64,000 nt of DNA. It comes from Nectonema munidae (taxonomy: Eukaryota; Nematomorpha; Nectonematoida; Nectonematidae). The stretch is taken from positions 967,001 through 1,031,000 of the forward strand of contig JAUIRK010000916.1 of the NCBI GenBank assembly GCA_030549495.1, in the 5' to 3' direction. Made by a program: the position numbers and the translations under genes. Of this stretch, positions 10,096 through 22,093 are shown one piece after another; the stretch's first letter is position 1, and the number at the start of each line of letters is the position of its first letter. Under the pieces are notes generated by a model. That model did no database searches, was not told the DNA's origin, and saw only the letters and a list, made by a program, of their open reading frames with translations.

Positions 10096-10390
10096 GGAAT
10101 ACATCTAGTCTTTCAGTAAGTTCAGCAACGAAAAGCTTGCGATATTCTGGACTGTAGTCATCAAGTAGAGCTTGTAAACTTTCATAATGATTTGCTTTGT
10201 CTTTTTTCAATGCATTTAGGATCTTCCATCCAGCCCAAGTAACATTTATAAACAATTTATCATTTTCTAATGTTTCTAGCATTAGAAAAACACTATTAAA
10301 AGTATTCTCATAGGTATCGGATATTTTTAAATTCTTAACAAATTTAGAGAATTCACAACAAACCATTTTTACTTCCTCTCTGAGATCCAT
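10091..10390 (-). CDS. GSKIP: GSK3-beta interaction protein (GSKIP) homologue
   Basis: Small cytoplasmic adaptor of the GSKIP domain family, which binds and inhibits GSK3 and in vertebrates also anchors PKA regulatory subunit RII. The 99-residue product aligns along its length with residues about 38-130 of human GSKIP (139 aa). An N-terminal helix (LREEVKMVCCEFSKFVKNL) lies where the human RII-binding helix is; LFINVTWAGWKIL corresponds to CLELTEAGLKVV; HYESLQALLDDYSPEYRK corresponds to HETVYSLLDTLSPAYRE; LTERLDVF corresponds to LLQRLEAL, the GSK3-binding end. The acidic human N-terminal extension is absent. The start is the only suitable ATG. The gene is one exon, head to tail with the ASB3-like gene. 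Assigned from motif alignment by eye. Confidence 0.85.
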   Translation of the reverse strand: MDLREEVKMVCCEFSKFVKNLKISDTYENTFNSVFLMLETLENDKLFINVTWAGWKILNALKKDKANHYESLQALLDDYSPEYRKLFVAELTERLDVFQ

Positions 10391-11780
10391 TTTGAATCAA
10401 AATTGTAGTAACAATCATGTATTTAATTTCAAAACTTAAGTGTAGTAAAAAATATAAATTAAAAATGCTAATATATGCTACGTTAATGTTTTAAAAATAT
10501 ACATTCTTCAACTTTGGTGAATAACAAGTCAACTTATACAACACATATAGAGTAGGGGCCGCATATTATGACCCCTTTGAGACTGGTACTTTTTGATAAC
10601 TGTTCCGCAAAAGAGTGATTGGGCTTCCGCGAAAAAGGTAAGAGTATAAAATCGAATAAGCACATTCTCAAAGTTAGTAAATAACTTCTAAAATATAGTT
10701 TTCAACTGATGTAGATTGATAGTGATTCTCAACTCTTAATCCATGGACCAGCAGTGGTCTAAGGTGATATACTAACTGATCCACAGCAAACACGGACTTT
10801 TTTAAGTTGTCTTTCATAGTGCCACACGACCAAAGTTCAATTAAAATGATAAGTATTTACCTAATTTGATAGGAAATATAAAAGAATATGGAATTTTGAT
10901 TCCCGTTGGTCTTTAAATCAATAGAAATAAATATAGTTCATATATTATTGCATAAAAAAATTTTGAGTAAAATTATGATTTGTATCTATCCAAATATTTT
11001 TGTTTTTCAAATAATTTAAATGTGCTTTTGAACATGAAATATAAACAGAATAAACTATTAGTGTAAAGTCATTGTTTCTGTTCTCCACGAAGTTTAAACT
11101 CATAATATAAGAAGTTGTCAAAAAAAAAAGAACAAAAAAGTCTATTTGCAAAGATAATAAGGTAAACTTTTAAAGTGTAATAGTATTTCCCCACAAAATC
11201 TTGAATTTCTTTTTAGATTCGTGTTCATATTCCTAACCAACATTTTTTCATTGATCCTTTATATCCACCGGTGCAAAGTCAGAGTGAAATTATTCGAATC
11301 TAAGTACTCACAAAAACCAGTCTTCCACTCGAAACACTTAAAATTTAAAATATTTAAATCAATTCTTACTTTAGGCTTCGACTAAGAATGGCCATCACTT
11401 ATGCATATAAAAATTAAACAAATTTTTTGATTTTTTAATACTCAAAAAACCCGATTCGGACTTCCAAATTTTGCTAGATACCAAATCCTAATCTTATCTC
11501 TATAAAATCTCCGCCTCGGAATCCGCAATCATGTTTATAGCATTAACAAAAAAATGTAATATCATCCAGTCTTTTTAAACCGGGTTATCTAATATATGAT
11601 ATTAAACATTTATCCTTTGGGCTTACACGATCAGAGATCCATAGACTAAAATATTAAGCTAAGAAGGCTGAAAATAAGGAAAAAATAATTACAATACGAT
11701 CTATAAAAGTATCAGAACGTGGAGTTCTCCAAATATTTCTGAATCATAGAAAGCTTTCGAAAAAAAATTGGGAAACTATG
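10391..11780. other. Spacer with a partial dispersed repeat (11420-11540)
   Basis: Presumed GSKIP promoter side followed by AT-rich DNA. Positions 11420-11540, read on the minus strand (TTGCGGATTCCGAGGCGGAG, later GAATCGGGTTTTTT), belong to the dispersed repeat also seen at 7564-7650. No gene is recognised. Confidence 0.4.
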
Positions 11781-11788
11781 CTCTATAT

Positions 11789-12389
11789 CAGTAGTTCCCA
11801 ACCTTTTTCTTCCCAACGCCACTGAAATTTTTTTCACCACCCACTAATGTTTAACCAATTTAAAAAGTGAATACTTTTTTTATAAGAAAATAAATCAAAA
11901 ATCGAAAAAAATATGAACAATAAAAAATCTTAAAAAATCCAATGGCTTCCTTGCGGCTGATGATTTTTGTAAGTTTAAGTCTTAAGTCCCCTGTCTCATC
12001 TATTTTTAATTTATTTCTTTTTGTTTTTCAGATATAGCGTAGCACTGAAACCCATTTCCACCAAGTATGTCGAAGGAAATGCGAAAAATAAGACTTCCAA
12101 AATTTATTAACTGGGTTTAATAATCTTTTAGGCGTTGCCTCAAAAGAGGATATAAATCTAACTAATGCATCATTATGATTGGGGAAATGACAAGATATGT
12201 CTTGTTTAATAAATGATTAAATGCAAAAGAATAAAAAAGTTTTTCTGATCGTTACACTTCACTGTAAATTATATATAAAATTTAGGAGACAAATCTTGTA
12301 GGACCCCTTAGTGCCCCCTTGATATTAAACGCCCAAAATAAAAATTATAAAGCCCTCTGTCGCGATAACGCCAAGGTTGGGAACCCCTG
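11789..12389. mobile_element. 601-bp non-autonomous hAT element
   Basis: Left end CAGTAGTTCCCAACCTT and right end AAGGTTGGGAACCCCTG are inverted repeats of each other with two mismatches. They are flanked by the 8-bp direct repeats CTCTATAT (11781-11788) and CTCTAAAT (12390-12397), one mismatch. CAG...CTG ends and an 8-bp duplication identify hAT; the GGTTCCCAACCTT end is typical of Charlie-like families. The inside is AT-rich and has no transposase, so the element depended on a partner elsewhere. Confidence 0.9.
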
Positions 12390-12397
12390 CTCTAAAT

Positions 12398-12807
12398 GAT
12401 CCAAAACAAAGGACTTGTATAGCCCATAAATTTGAAAATTTATTGAATGGGCTTCTAAAATCTCCATTCTGCTTATTTTGACAATATTATTACTAGCAGC
12501 TTCGTATATTTCTAAGTTAATTACAGTGCAGGGAGGCATTGGCTTATATTAAACAACTTACCGTTTAAAATTCTTTGTTCTGTAAGACATAAACGCTTCT
12601 TAATTGTTTCTGCCTTATTGCTATGGGTTTTAATAAATCTTAATCGTGAGTTGAGTCAAATAAATTTAAAATACAATTTTAAAATGATAATTGTAAATAT
12701 TTTTTTATTCTTAAAATATCAATATAAATGTAGAAAACAGTAAAAATTATTCAAATAAATTCCTCGACAATACATTTTTAAAGATTCTGCTCTTCTTCAA
12801 CGAGAAA
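12398..12807. other. AT-rich spacer, nothing recognised
   Basis: No gene or repeat seen. Confidence 0.4.
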
Positions 12808-12872
12808 AAAACAAGGAGCAGGTAATGAAGAAAGCTGCATTCAAACCTTTTTCATCCTCTGCTCCTTGTTTT
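12808..12872. ncRNA. Candidate small-RNA hairpin
   Basis: AAAACAAGGAGCAG (12808-12821) pairs perfectly over 14 bp with CTGCTCCTTGTTTT (12859-12872). After a G-T pair and a two-base internal loop the arms pair again for about eight base pairs (AATGAAGA with TTTTTCAT, one wobble), leaving a loop of roughly 10-14 nt. The stem of about 24 bp with one small internal loop is the size and shape of a microRNA precursor. It could instead be a tiny palindromic transposon remnant. The strand is not determined because an inverted repeat folds in both transcripts. Confidence 0.35.
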
Positions 12873-15320
12873 CCTTTCTGATAACGGTAGATTTAATCTT
12901 ATGAAGATCAGAGTAGTAAAAAATCTATTGACATAGAATTTATTTGAATAAAAGTTTTATGACATCTTAGCAATATTTTAAGATAAAATTAACAAGAAAT
13001 AGAAACTTATACATTTAAAAGATATTTAACATTTTTGCACAAGTTTATATTTTGGATAATAATTTGATAAAACAAACAAGTGATTAAAAATAAGAATTTA
13101 AAGAAAGCACTTTAGTATCTAAATATCATTATTAATATGAACAAAAAGTTTATTCTGAATTTATACGGTTGTATGATTGCACATTTTGTACTTCTCGTTA
13201 TATTGAATAATTCTGGGGGTAAAGGCATATAACTTTAAGAGTCGAATTGATAATAGTTTAGAGGAGGAAAGTGACTCACAAATCAGAACTATAAACCGAT
13301 AAAAATTCACATATAGACATTAGGAAAAAAGGATCCTTTTCTTTATCTTTACAATTGACAAAAAAAATTAGAATAAGTTTTAAGTGCATGATAAAATCAA
13401 ATTATCGAAGCTAGAAAAAAAAGCAATGCTTTTATTTAATTGAGTATGAAATATGATTTTAATTTATATAATAAAAATAGATAGGTAAAATAATTTAACA
13501 ATATTGAAATACGAAGTGCCACCTCAAAAGAGTATAAAAACCTAAGCCTAAATTTCTAGTATGTCACAAACTAAAAATGAAACCTTGTATTTTATGTTTT
13601 CATTTTAGGATTAGTTAGATAGGTTGATATTTGTTACTTAGTCCTAAGTAGCTATTAAACTGATATTTGATAATCAAAATATATAGCAGAATATAAAGAT
13701 CTCACTACAAATTTTATAATTTTGCCTGTTAAATAAATTGAATTGAAACTAACTTACAAAATTTAAGAAGTGGTGACAGAAAAGTTATTAACAAATTAAG
13801 GATTCTTTTTAGGGATTTTGGTTTCAAAAGTAAAATCAAATGGCATTAGTGGCTAATACCTATAATTAATAAATTGGGTATTTTTACTAGAATAAGCTCA
13901 AGACTCGGACTCTAAACAAATATGGTTAAATAGATCTTATCTAAAATTTATGGAAAAACTTTGTAAACAATAATGATTCCTTTACTTTTAATAATCTATT
14001 TTAGTTAGACAAAAACTGAATAAAAATAAGAATAATAAAATAATTTTTTTTCTTTATTTCAAGCCCACTTTTTCTAGTAATTTTTCTCTGTCCTTTGCTT
14101 TTTCTTGTATTTCATAATGCTACTTTTTATGATATCTCAATTCTTTGTTACTTAAATGATCCTAGTCTAAATTCAAAATTCTCTAATTTAATTTATTGAT
14201 TTTCTTTGAACATGCTAAAAATAAAGATCAATAAATGCAAGTCTATCTGTTTTGAAAGTTCATCATGTACAGTGATACATAAATTTGCTTTGAATTTGTC
14301 TTATAGTTTAATTTTCTTGGATTAATAATTGGTCAAAATGATTTTGTTTTATGTAAACTCGACTCTATTATTGATAAGTTAAAGCAATGTAAAATAATTT
14401 TACAGACTAAAACTAAGCAACTGTTATATAAAACTATGCTCTTGCCTTAATTAACCTATAATATTATAAACTGGAGACATACATTCACATCTGCTCAAAA
14501 AAATTTAAGAATTGTTTTTAATAAATTATTTATCTCACACGAATAGTTTGTTTTATGAAAATAATTTCTCAAATGTGATAATTTTCATAATTTATATCTT
14601 TTGATTTTCTTTTTTAAATATACTTCTTAATATCTTCTGCTCATGGTTTACATGGAATTATCACGTTTCATTCCAAATCTCTTGTTATTCCTAGATATAC
14701 CCAGTAGTGGGATTCAGCAGGTTACCCCCGATTCGTTAGAATCGTCTCACGGAATTTTGTGAGTTCGGCGAACCGACTAGTCGCTGTCAATAGTCTTCTG
14801 CCTCTCATCCGAAAAGAATTGGAAGCGTTGGGACCATACGTTTCGTTAGTGATTTAGTGCATAGTTTATTTATACAAGTGATGACAAGGTTTGTTACCAT
14901 GTGTATAGTGCTTGTTTTCTCTGTACATTTGTGTTATTAACCGGTTAATGACCAACGAATCTTATATAATACTTAAATTTTGCCTATGGTATCATATATA
15001 TGATACGGTTGATAAAAAGACAGATTTGAATTAAACAAAATTTTTATTTCAGGATATTTTCTCTTTTAAACTTTAAATAATTATTGAAGATACTGTTAAT
15101 ATAAAATTTGAAACATCAGTGATGTCTTTTTAAGAATTAAGCTTTTAGGGATGAGACTTTTTACTCAAATACAGACAAAATGAGCTCTTTCTCCTTCGCT
15201 CGCATTATGCTTGAGATGGTTAACCACAATTTTATGATTTTGTTTTTAACCCCTGAACTTCAACTGTTAAACTTAGAGGTACACCATAAAAATCATTTAG
15301 GCTCAGATTTTTTATTTATT
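12873..15320. other. Long AT-rich stretch with one hAT-like end fragment
   Basis: No coding region is recognised. At 14702 the sequence CAGTAGTGGGATTCAG resembles the end of a hAT element and begins a GC-richer patch to about 14930, but no matching right end is seen. At 14939 TTAACCGGTTAATGACCA resembles the left end of the TTAA-flanked MITE at 52113, again without a clear partner. Confidence 0.35.
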
Positions 15321-18300
15321 AGTAAGTAAGTAAGTAAGTTTATTAGGTCTATTTGAAAAAAATTTTTCGAGCAGAAACATATGCTTATAGGCTCGAATGG
15401 GAAAAAATCTATCATCTTTCCAACTACAATGAGAATTATTGTTTGAATTTTTGAAATATTTCATTATGAAAAAAAAAGAAATTAAATAAGATAAAGTTAA
15501 ATATTAATTATATACAAACAAAAACTTAAAATAGCTATATAGAATAATATTTTATTATATATGCAGCTAATTTTATAAGTAGGTATATGTAGATAGATAA
15601 GCACTTTCCAATGTTGGTTGATATGCTTACATCAATTGCTAACTTGGGGATTTATAAGGATGGGAAGTGGGGTATGATCTAAAATAGAAGTAAGAAAGAT
15701 TAGTGAGGTGAAAAGTAAGATCTAGGTTGCTTGTGTATCGTTATGCAATGGTGTTTGATAAAGGTAGAGTTAAGTGTTGTTGGGTAGAGAGTAATGGTTC
15801 TATTATATTAAGGAAGAGAGAGATGTGTTGAATGATTTTGGGGTATGATAAAAAATTTATTAGAGAGGAGGGAAGATCTTTAATATATAAATGTGCTTTT
15901 TCAATGAGTTTGGTTTGTTTTGATGAGAATATTAGAAAATAGAGGATAATATGAATTGAAGTTTCAATATGAGGGTAGCCAAATCTGTAAAAAAAAAGGG
16001 GGTTAGAGTGCAAATTAAAATTATAGAAGTAAGCGTAACAAGGGCAATGTGAGGTGAACCTTCTTATAATGTTGCGAGGAAGAGTAATGTTTTTATTTAG
16101 TGCAAATTGGGATAAGGAGGTAGGTATGTTGTTTGAGTAAAACCATTCATTTGTAATTGAGTTATTTATGGATGTTTCAAAAGTGAAGAGAGGGAGGGCG
16201 ATGGTTAAGATGTGTTGTGATGTTATGGATGCGGAGTTGGAGAAGAGGTCTACTAAAAAATTCTCGAAGGAGGAGAAATGGGGGCACCAGATTAGTTAAA
16301 TTGAGAAATAGTTGTTAAGGTTTATTAATTTCTTGGTTAGGCTTAGTGTTGAAATGGGAATTTTTCTGTCAAGTTGTAGGTCTTTGATTATGTTTTGTGA
16401 GTCTGTGAAAAAGATTATTTGCTTGAATTTGAATATAAAAATGATTAGGTTATCAATAATATGGTGGCATGATGTTATGAGTGCTAGGGCTTCAGTTTAA
16501 TATGCGGAGGTGTTATTGTCTTTCTGCATTTGTTGTATGAAGAAAGGAATTTTTGTATTGTGATTAAAAAAGCGCAAGCAGCGGCTGCTTTGTTACGTGT
16601 TTTTGAATCGCCAGTAAAAATTAAGAGTTGGTGGTGCCCATTTGAATTGCGTTGATGTTTTATGGAGTTGAGTGATAAGAATTTGTGCTGGCATATTTGA
16701 GTAGAGTATGGGGTGGATTTCGATGGGTGGACAAGGGAGTATTGGTGTAGGTGTGGTAAAACATGGTAGTGAGAAAGTTGTGGCATATATTTTTCAAGAA
16801 GGGAATTGAAAAAAGTAAGAGAAGGGGAGTTGTGAGTTGAGTAAAGATTCGTGTAGTTATATGGAGTTGATGTAGAGTGGAAGGTAGAAAGATTTTTAAT
16901 TGTTTTCCTATATGTTTAGGTGTAAAGTATGTGTGAGAAGTTCAAGTTTTGAAGTAGAAGTAGTGTGAAATGCGTTTGTGATTGTGAGTAAGTATAGGCG
17001 ATGTATTATGTTGAGATGGGTTAGTGAGTTCTGGAAATTGAGTGAACTTCCCAATGCGAGTTAGCCATAGTGTATGTCTGGAAGTATGATAGATTTGTAG
17101 ATGTACTTTGAGATTTTTGGATGAAGACCTCACTTATATGAAATGGCTTTTCTGAGAAAGAATAGGTTTGGTGAGAGTTTTGTGTATATATTTTTTTGAG
17201 TTGAGGTGTAAATTTTAGATTGGATTGAAATGTGACGCTTAGATATTTAATGTATGGTTCAGGAGTGAGTGATGTTGATATGTTTAGTTTCAATGGTAGT
17301 GGAGTTAATCTTTTTCGTGTGAAGTGTATAAGTTTTAGTTTATCTAAGTTGAAGGAGACTTCGTAGTTGGTGGCCATTGTTTGTATTTGTGTGATTAGAT
17401 TAGCAGTGCGATTGATGTTTAGTTGTAGTGTATTTGAGAAGGTAAATAAGATGTCATCAGAGTAGCATTGGACAAAGTCGGAGTTTGAGTTGATAAAATT
17501 AAGAATGGGGTTGATGAGGGTTAATCATAGGATATCTGATAGGCTACTTCCTTGCGGAGTGAAGACAGTTAGTTTCTGGATGTATGTATTGTTGTTATGT
17601 AGCAAGATGAGAATGCGCTTTTGAAGATTATTGTTTAAGAATTTGATTATGTATATAGGGTATTTTTTATCGACGACGTTGCTGCTGATGATAGCGGGGT
17701 GCCATGCTGCATTTTTGATTTCTAGAAATGTGGTGGTTGCGATATTTTGAATATTTAGTGTTTTTTCTAGGTAAAAAGTGTTAGGCAATATAAGGCAAAT
17801 TCGGTGTTTTTATTTGGTAAATATGCGAATTGATTCGGGTGTATTAGGTTATTTTTGAGTATGTAATGGATTATGCGCTTTTGTAGAATTTTTTCAATGA
17901 TTTTTCCTAAGGTTGGTAATAGAGAAATTGGTCGCCAGTTTTTGATTGAATTATGGTTGCGATTTGGTTTGGGGCACTAGTTTGCATATTTTCCAAATAT
18001 TTGGGAAATGGCTTTGTTTGAGGCAGGCGTTAAAAATGTTGAGGTGATGAGGGTGTAGTATGTGGTAGGCTTTTTTCAGAATTTTTAATGGAGATGAAGT
18101 CAACGCTGCTAGAATATTTGGTTTTCATCGAATGTATGGTTTTGTTTAGCTCTTTGATTGTGATTTCTTGGTGTTATTTAGTAGAAATGCTTTTGTTTCT
18201 ATTCTAATAAAAGTATGGGTAATATTGTTAGTTACATTAGTGTCAGCGGGAAATAGATTTTTGACTGAAGGGTGGTTTATAAATATTGAATCTTGATTGC

Positions 18301-19965
18301 TTGTAAGAAGATTGGAGAGTGATTCTGTATATTTTTTGTGTGTAAGTTTGTTGATGATTGATCATGGGTTTGTTGGAGTTTGATTGCAAAAATGTTTCCA
18401 GGCTGGTTTTTTTTTAGCTTTTTTAATTTCTAACTGATATTGAATTTTGAGGAAGAAGTAATGTTGAATGTTAATGTGAGAGTTCGTTTTACCTTGTATT
18501 TTTTAGAGATTTATGTAATTTTTGTTTGAGGTTGTTTAAAATACGGTTCCAAAAATGAGCGTGTTGTCTTCTAGGAAGTTGGTTTCTGGAGTTGCGGTAT
18601 GAATGCTTGCTGTGATGGATTTGTTAAGTTGAAGAGCAGATGTTTTGAGATTACTTGTTGTATCTGTAGCCAGGGTGATGTTGTTTAGCTTAGATTTAAT
18701 ATTGTGAAGGAATGCGGTTCGGAATATTTGTTTGCCATAATTAGGATTTGGAATTTTTTTTGAGTTTAGTATTGAGGGCGATTTGAAAGGTTATGTATGC
18801 GGTTTGGGAAAAAGATGAGATGTCTGAGGTGCGCCAGTTATGAACTATACTTCTAGTTTCTTTGAAAATGATGGTTAAATCGTTGTGCGATTGATATATT
18901 TTGTTTAGATGCAGTCGTCTAAAGTTTGGGGATTTATCGATGTCGGCTATTGTTAGATTGTGAGATGCTAGAAATTCGATTGTGATTGAACCTCGTGTAT
19001 TTGATTTTATATTCCAAAGGTATGATCTAGCATTTAAGTCGGTGGATATAGCTATGTGGTGGTTGTTGTCTATGTTATGTTTGATTTGTGTAAGTGATTG
19101 TAAGTTGTTAGGTATGGGGTGGTTTAAGGATGGTTGGGAGTAGAGAGAGCAGAAGAGTAAGGATTTGGAGTTTGAGGGAATAAGTGTGAAGAATTAGTTT
19201 GAATTAGAGTATTGATATAGTGGTGTATTAGTAATTGATTGTTTTATAAATATACAGCCTGAGTATGCTGTTAGTGGAGGTATGTGTAGGAGTACGTAGT
19301 CGGCTGTTTGGTGTGGAATATGAATGTATGGTTCGTTTATTGATATTATGTCGTAAGTGTGTGAGTGTAAGATGTTGTGAAGGTTGTCCCAAGCAGTTTT
19401 TGAGTGATTTAGATTTATGTGTAAAATAGTTAGCATGAGTAGTTATCTAAGATTTGGCTATGTTGAGATATGATTAGATTGTTATGGTTTATGTAAACAC
19501 TACAGAGTTTAGATGTTGCAAGGTGTGGTTGCTGAAAATTTATGAAAGAAATTTTGCTATTATCGTTTAGTAGGGTACAGGATCATGTAGCATGCCCACG
19601 ATGGCCGCAGTGAGCACAGTTTGGTAGAGATGCTTTGCATTTTGAAGAGATATGGCCGTATTTTAAGCATTTTTCGCATTGTTTGACTTCGGGTTTTAGT
19701 TTGGTGGGGGTTAGCAGGTGGTGGCATAGAAAGATTTTGGGTTGAGTACAAAGGTATTTATATATTTCTAGGTTACTTTGTTCTAAAATTATAGTATAGC
19801 AATATACAACGGTTTTTCCTAGTTGTATGGGATTTTCGAGTTTGCCTATAGCGTTAAGATGTGGATTTTGTTCTTCAATAAATTTTGTGATTTGGGTTAA
19901 TGGTGTATCGCTAGGGATGCCATGTATTATGATAGACTTCCTTTTCAAAACCTGCATATACCTGA
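15321..19965 (-). mobile_element. Decayed RNase H-bearing LINE (copy 1), I/LOA-like group
   Basis: A non-LTR retrotransposon on the minus strand. From its 5' side: an ORF1 zinc-knuckle part (19957-19430), endonuclease start (19436-19194, LHINLNHSKTAWDNL and SINEPYIH), reverse-transcriptase pieces (17788-17525 with TVFTPQGSSLSDIL, and 17377-17021 with LKLIHFTRKR and IKYLSVTFQS), an RNase H piece (16786-16484), and a 3' end with a (CTTA)n tail at 15338-15321. The 3' UTR segment AGCATATCAACC..GGAAAGTGCTT (about 15640-15600) matches LINE copy 2 near 59620-59660. The coding strand is poor in G. The copy is 5'-truncated inside ORF1 and carries many stops and frameshifts. RNase H downstream of the RT places it in the I-type assemblage; the exact clade is not settled. 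Confidence 0.9.
19430..19957 (-). pseudogene. ORF1 (zinc-knuckle) remnant of LINE copy 1
   Basis: The frame has two CCHC zinc knuckles, CEKCLKYGHISSKC and CAHCGHRGHATxSC; in the second, a TGA stands where Trp is expected. The frame then runs on to TAA at 19432-19430. The last seven bases, ATGCTAA, also contain the ORF2 start ATG (19436-19434). This is the nucleic-acid-binding Gag-like protein of the LINE. Its N-terminal part is missing. Confidence 0.75.
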
Positions 19966-20179
19966 TGATGATTTGAAAGATTGGTCACTGGTAAAGATTC
20001 TACCAGAAGCTTTTTTTTGGAAAAAATGTAAGAAATCATATTGTTAACAAACCTAATGTGCATAAAATCTCAGAAAGCCTTTTTAATGATAAAAAACTTT
20101 TTTCAACTATTGTTTTAGAGAAATTATAGAACATATTTTGTTTTGGACAAATGATAACGTTTAAAATAAAAGCAAAATT

Positions 20180-21540
20180 ACTAATGATAAGTTCTCAAAT
20201 TACCAGTATCTTGGTTCCATTTGTTGGTTAAAACGGATAAATTCAGAGTTTTAAAAGAAGTTTAGAGACATATATAAAAGACCAATATGGTGTATCAATA
20301 AACTCTATATCATATAATAAACTTTCTGAAATTGGACGATATTTAGTGTCTGGAAAAATTGAGTACACCGAAGTTTTAGATATGAAGGGCAATAAAAAGA
20401 TTTTAAAAAATGAAAAACGATTGGAAATGTGAATACTTCATGACCAAGATATCAATAAGTTATGTTCAAAATTTATTTCAAAAATATCAAGTTTATTTAT
20501 AAAATATAAGTACCCTCATCCTAACTCCAGTATTTGTCTAGATGAAATTTTGAGAAAATCCTTTTCGTCAAGAGACCCTCTCAGAACTTTCATAAAAGGT
20601 AAAAAAGAAAAGTACGGCCAACAATTTTTTATTGCTGCAGATGATGAACACTATGTATATGATATATTTTTACAAGCATCAAACGAATTCAACTCTTATC
20701 AAGGTATTTATGAGTTGGTACAACAAATTATGAAAAAGTTTTGCATTTAGGATTGAATCTGACTGCTGATAGTTATTTTTTCAACAAAGTCGTAGTGAAT
20801 TTCTGTTAGACAATGGAATTTCTTGGATTTCACGAAGGAGACTCACGACTTTCATTCATTCCGACTTAATAAGAAAATTCTTCTGCAAGCAAATAACTTC
20901 GAAATTTTGTAGAAAATTTGAAGTTTTAGAAAAAAAGTATAACGACGGAAAAACTGTCCAGTTTTCAATATACCATGATAAAAAAAGGTAAATTCCCAAT
21001 TATTTTAGTGAGTACCGATCATCATCAATATGGTCATGATCATTTCAGTAGAAATTAAAAAAAAGATGAAATTCCAGAGCAGGTAAAATATTACAACAGT
21101 TCAATTGGACATGTTGATCGAATAGATCAAAATCTTAGTCTATACTCCACTTCCCAGTACTATTGAGATGGAAAGTGGGAATAAAGATTTATTACGAAGA
21201 TATTCGATATTTTGGTGCAAAACTGTTGGGTACTCTTCAAAATGAAAATAAAAGATTTTATTGATCTTCATCATAAAAAGAATCCAAAGACTTACACAGA
21301 AGTTTTGTACAAATCTTGTTATGGGCATGATGGGAATTGTTATTTCTATTTCGTCTTATACCCCATCTAGAGTTTCAATGTATGATCAAAGGAACAAGAA
21401 AAGAAAGCTACTTGAAAAAAAGACCACTGAAACTCGAAAAAGAAAAGCATGTTATTCAAAAGACTATGAAACACAAAATAATATTAAAAGTGTATGCTCG
21501 TTATGTGAGAATTATGGGGAACAAAAATTGACCTAATAAC
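20180..21540 (+). pseudogene. piggyBac-type transposase relic (copy A)
   Basis: Translation gives SICLDEIL, then PLRTFIKGKKEKYG, QFFIAADDEHYVYDIF, GIYELVQQIMKK and (after a frame change) LNLTADSYFFNK, then YYNSSIGHVDRIDQNLSLYS, matching the DDE_Tnp_1_7 layout (DE..., KG-KYG, D-YF, VD-DQ). The C-terminal region 21261-21536 is basic and ends in a Cys cluster (SVCSLCENYG). Frames change several times and stops interrupt the gene, and no inverted ends were found, so it is an old fragment. It differs clearly in sequence from the piggyBac copy at 33181-35365. Confidence 0.75.
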
Positions 21541-22090
21541 TCAAAAAATATTGATTTTTTGGCAGAAAAAATTGACTTTTTCAAAAAAAGTTTTTTTAAC
21601 TTGTAAAAAAGAACTGAAGCCTGATAGCGTCTTTAACAGAGTTTCGCAGCCATGAAAAAAATTTTCTGGCTCCGGAGTTATGTTTTTTAGTTCTGGTGTG
21701 AGTTCCAAGACGCTCTTATAGTTAAGTGTATATTTTTTAAAAATTTAATAAAAAATAACCAAGAAAACGGTTAGGATTATGCGTGTTTTATTTGAAATTA
21801 GCATTTCCGCTAGCTTTCATCTAGAAAACAGCTTTGAAATGTGAGTGGCTAAATCATGTGGAGCCAGTTAGTGGAGGCATATTTAAATTTTTATAGCTCC
21901 GGTTCCATGTAGAAAAATTCAGGGGCTCAGCCATCGCAACCCTGATTTTTAATACTATTTAAATCATTTAAGGCCTCTTTTTCTTCTATAAATAATAAAG
22001 AGAACAAAATTTAACTTAAAAACTTAAAAGTTATTGACGCATATACTTCAAAATATTGACTTTATTTGTTAAAAAAGTCACTTAAAAATT
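21541..22090. repeat. Spacer with dispersed GGAGTCGG-type repeat (21880-21952)
   Basis: Read on the minus strand, 21952-21880 contains CAGGGTTGCGATGGCTGAG and then GGAACCGGAGCTATAAAAA, a diverged member of the repeat described at 7564-7650. No gene is seen. Confidence 0.35.
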
Positions 22091-22093
22091 ATT

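Noticed and set aside
14702-14930. hAT element starting CAGTAGTGGGATTCAG
   Set aside because: No matching right end or target duplication was found, so only a fragment is noted in the spacer entry.
14939-15224. TTAA-bounded MITE (TTAACCGG to GGTTAACC)
   Set aside because: The inward ends share only about six bases and could be chance in this sequence.
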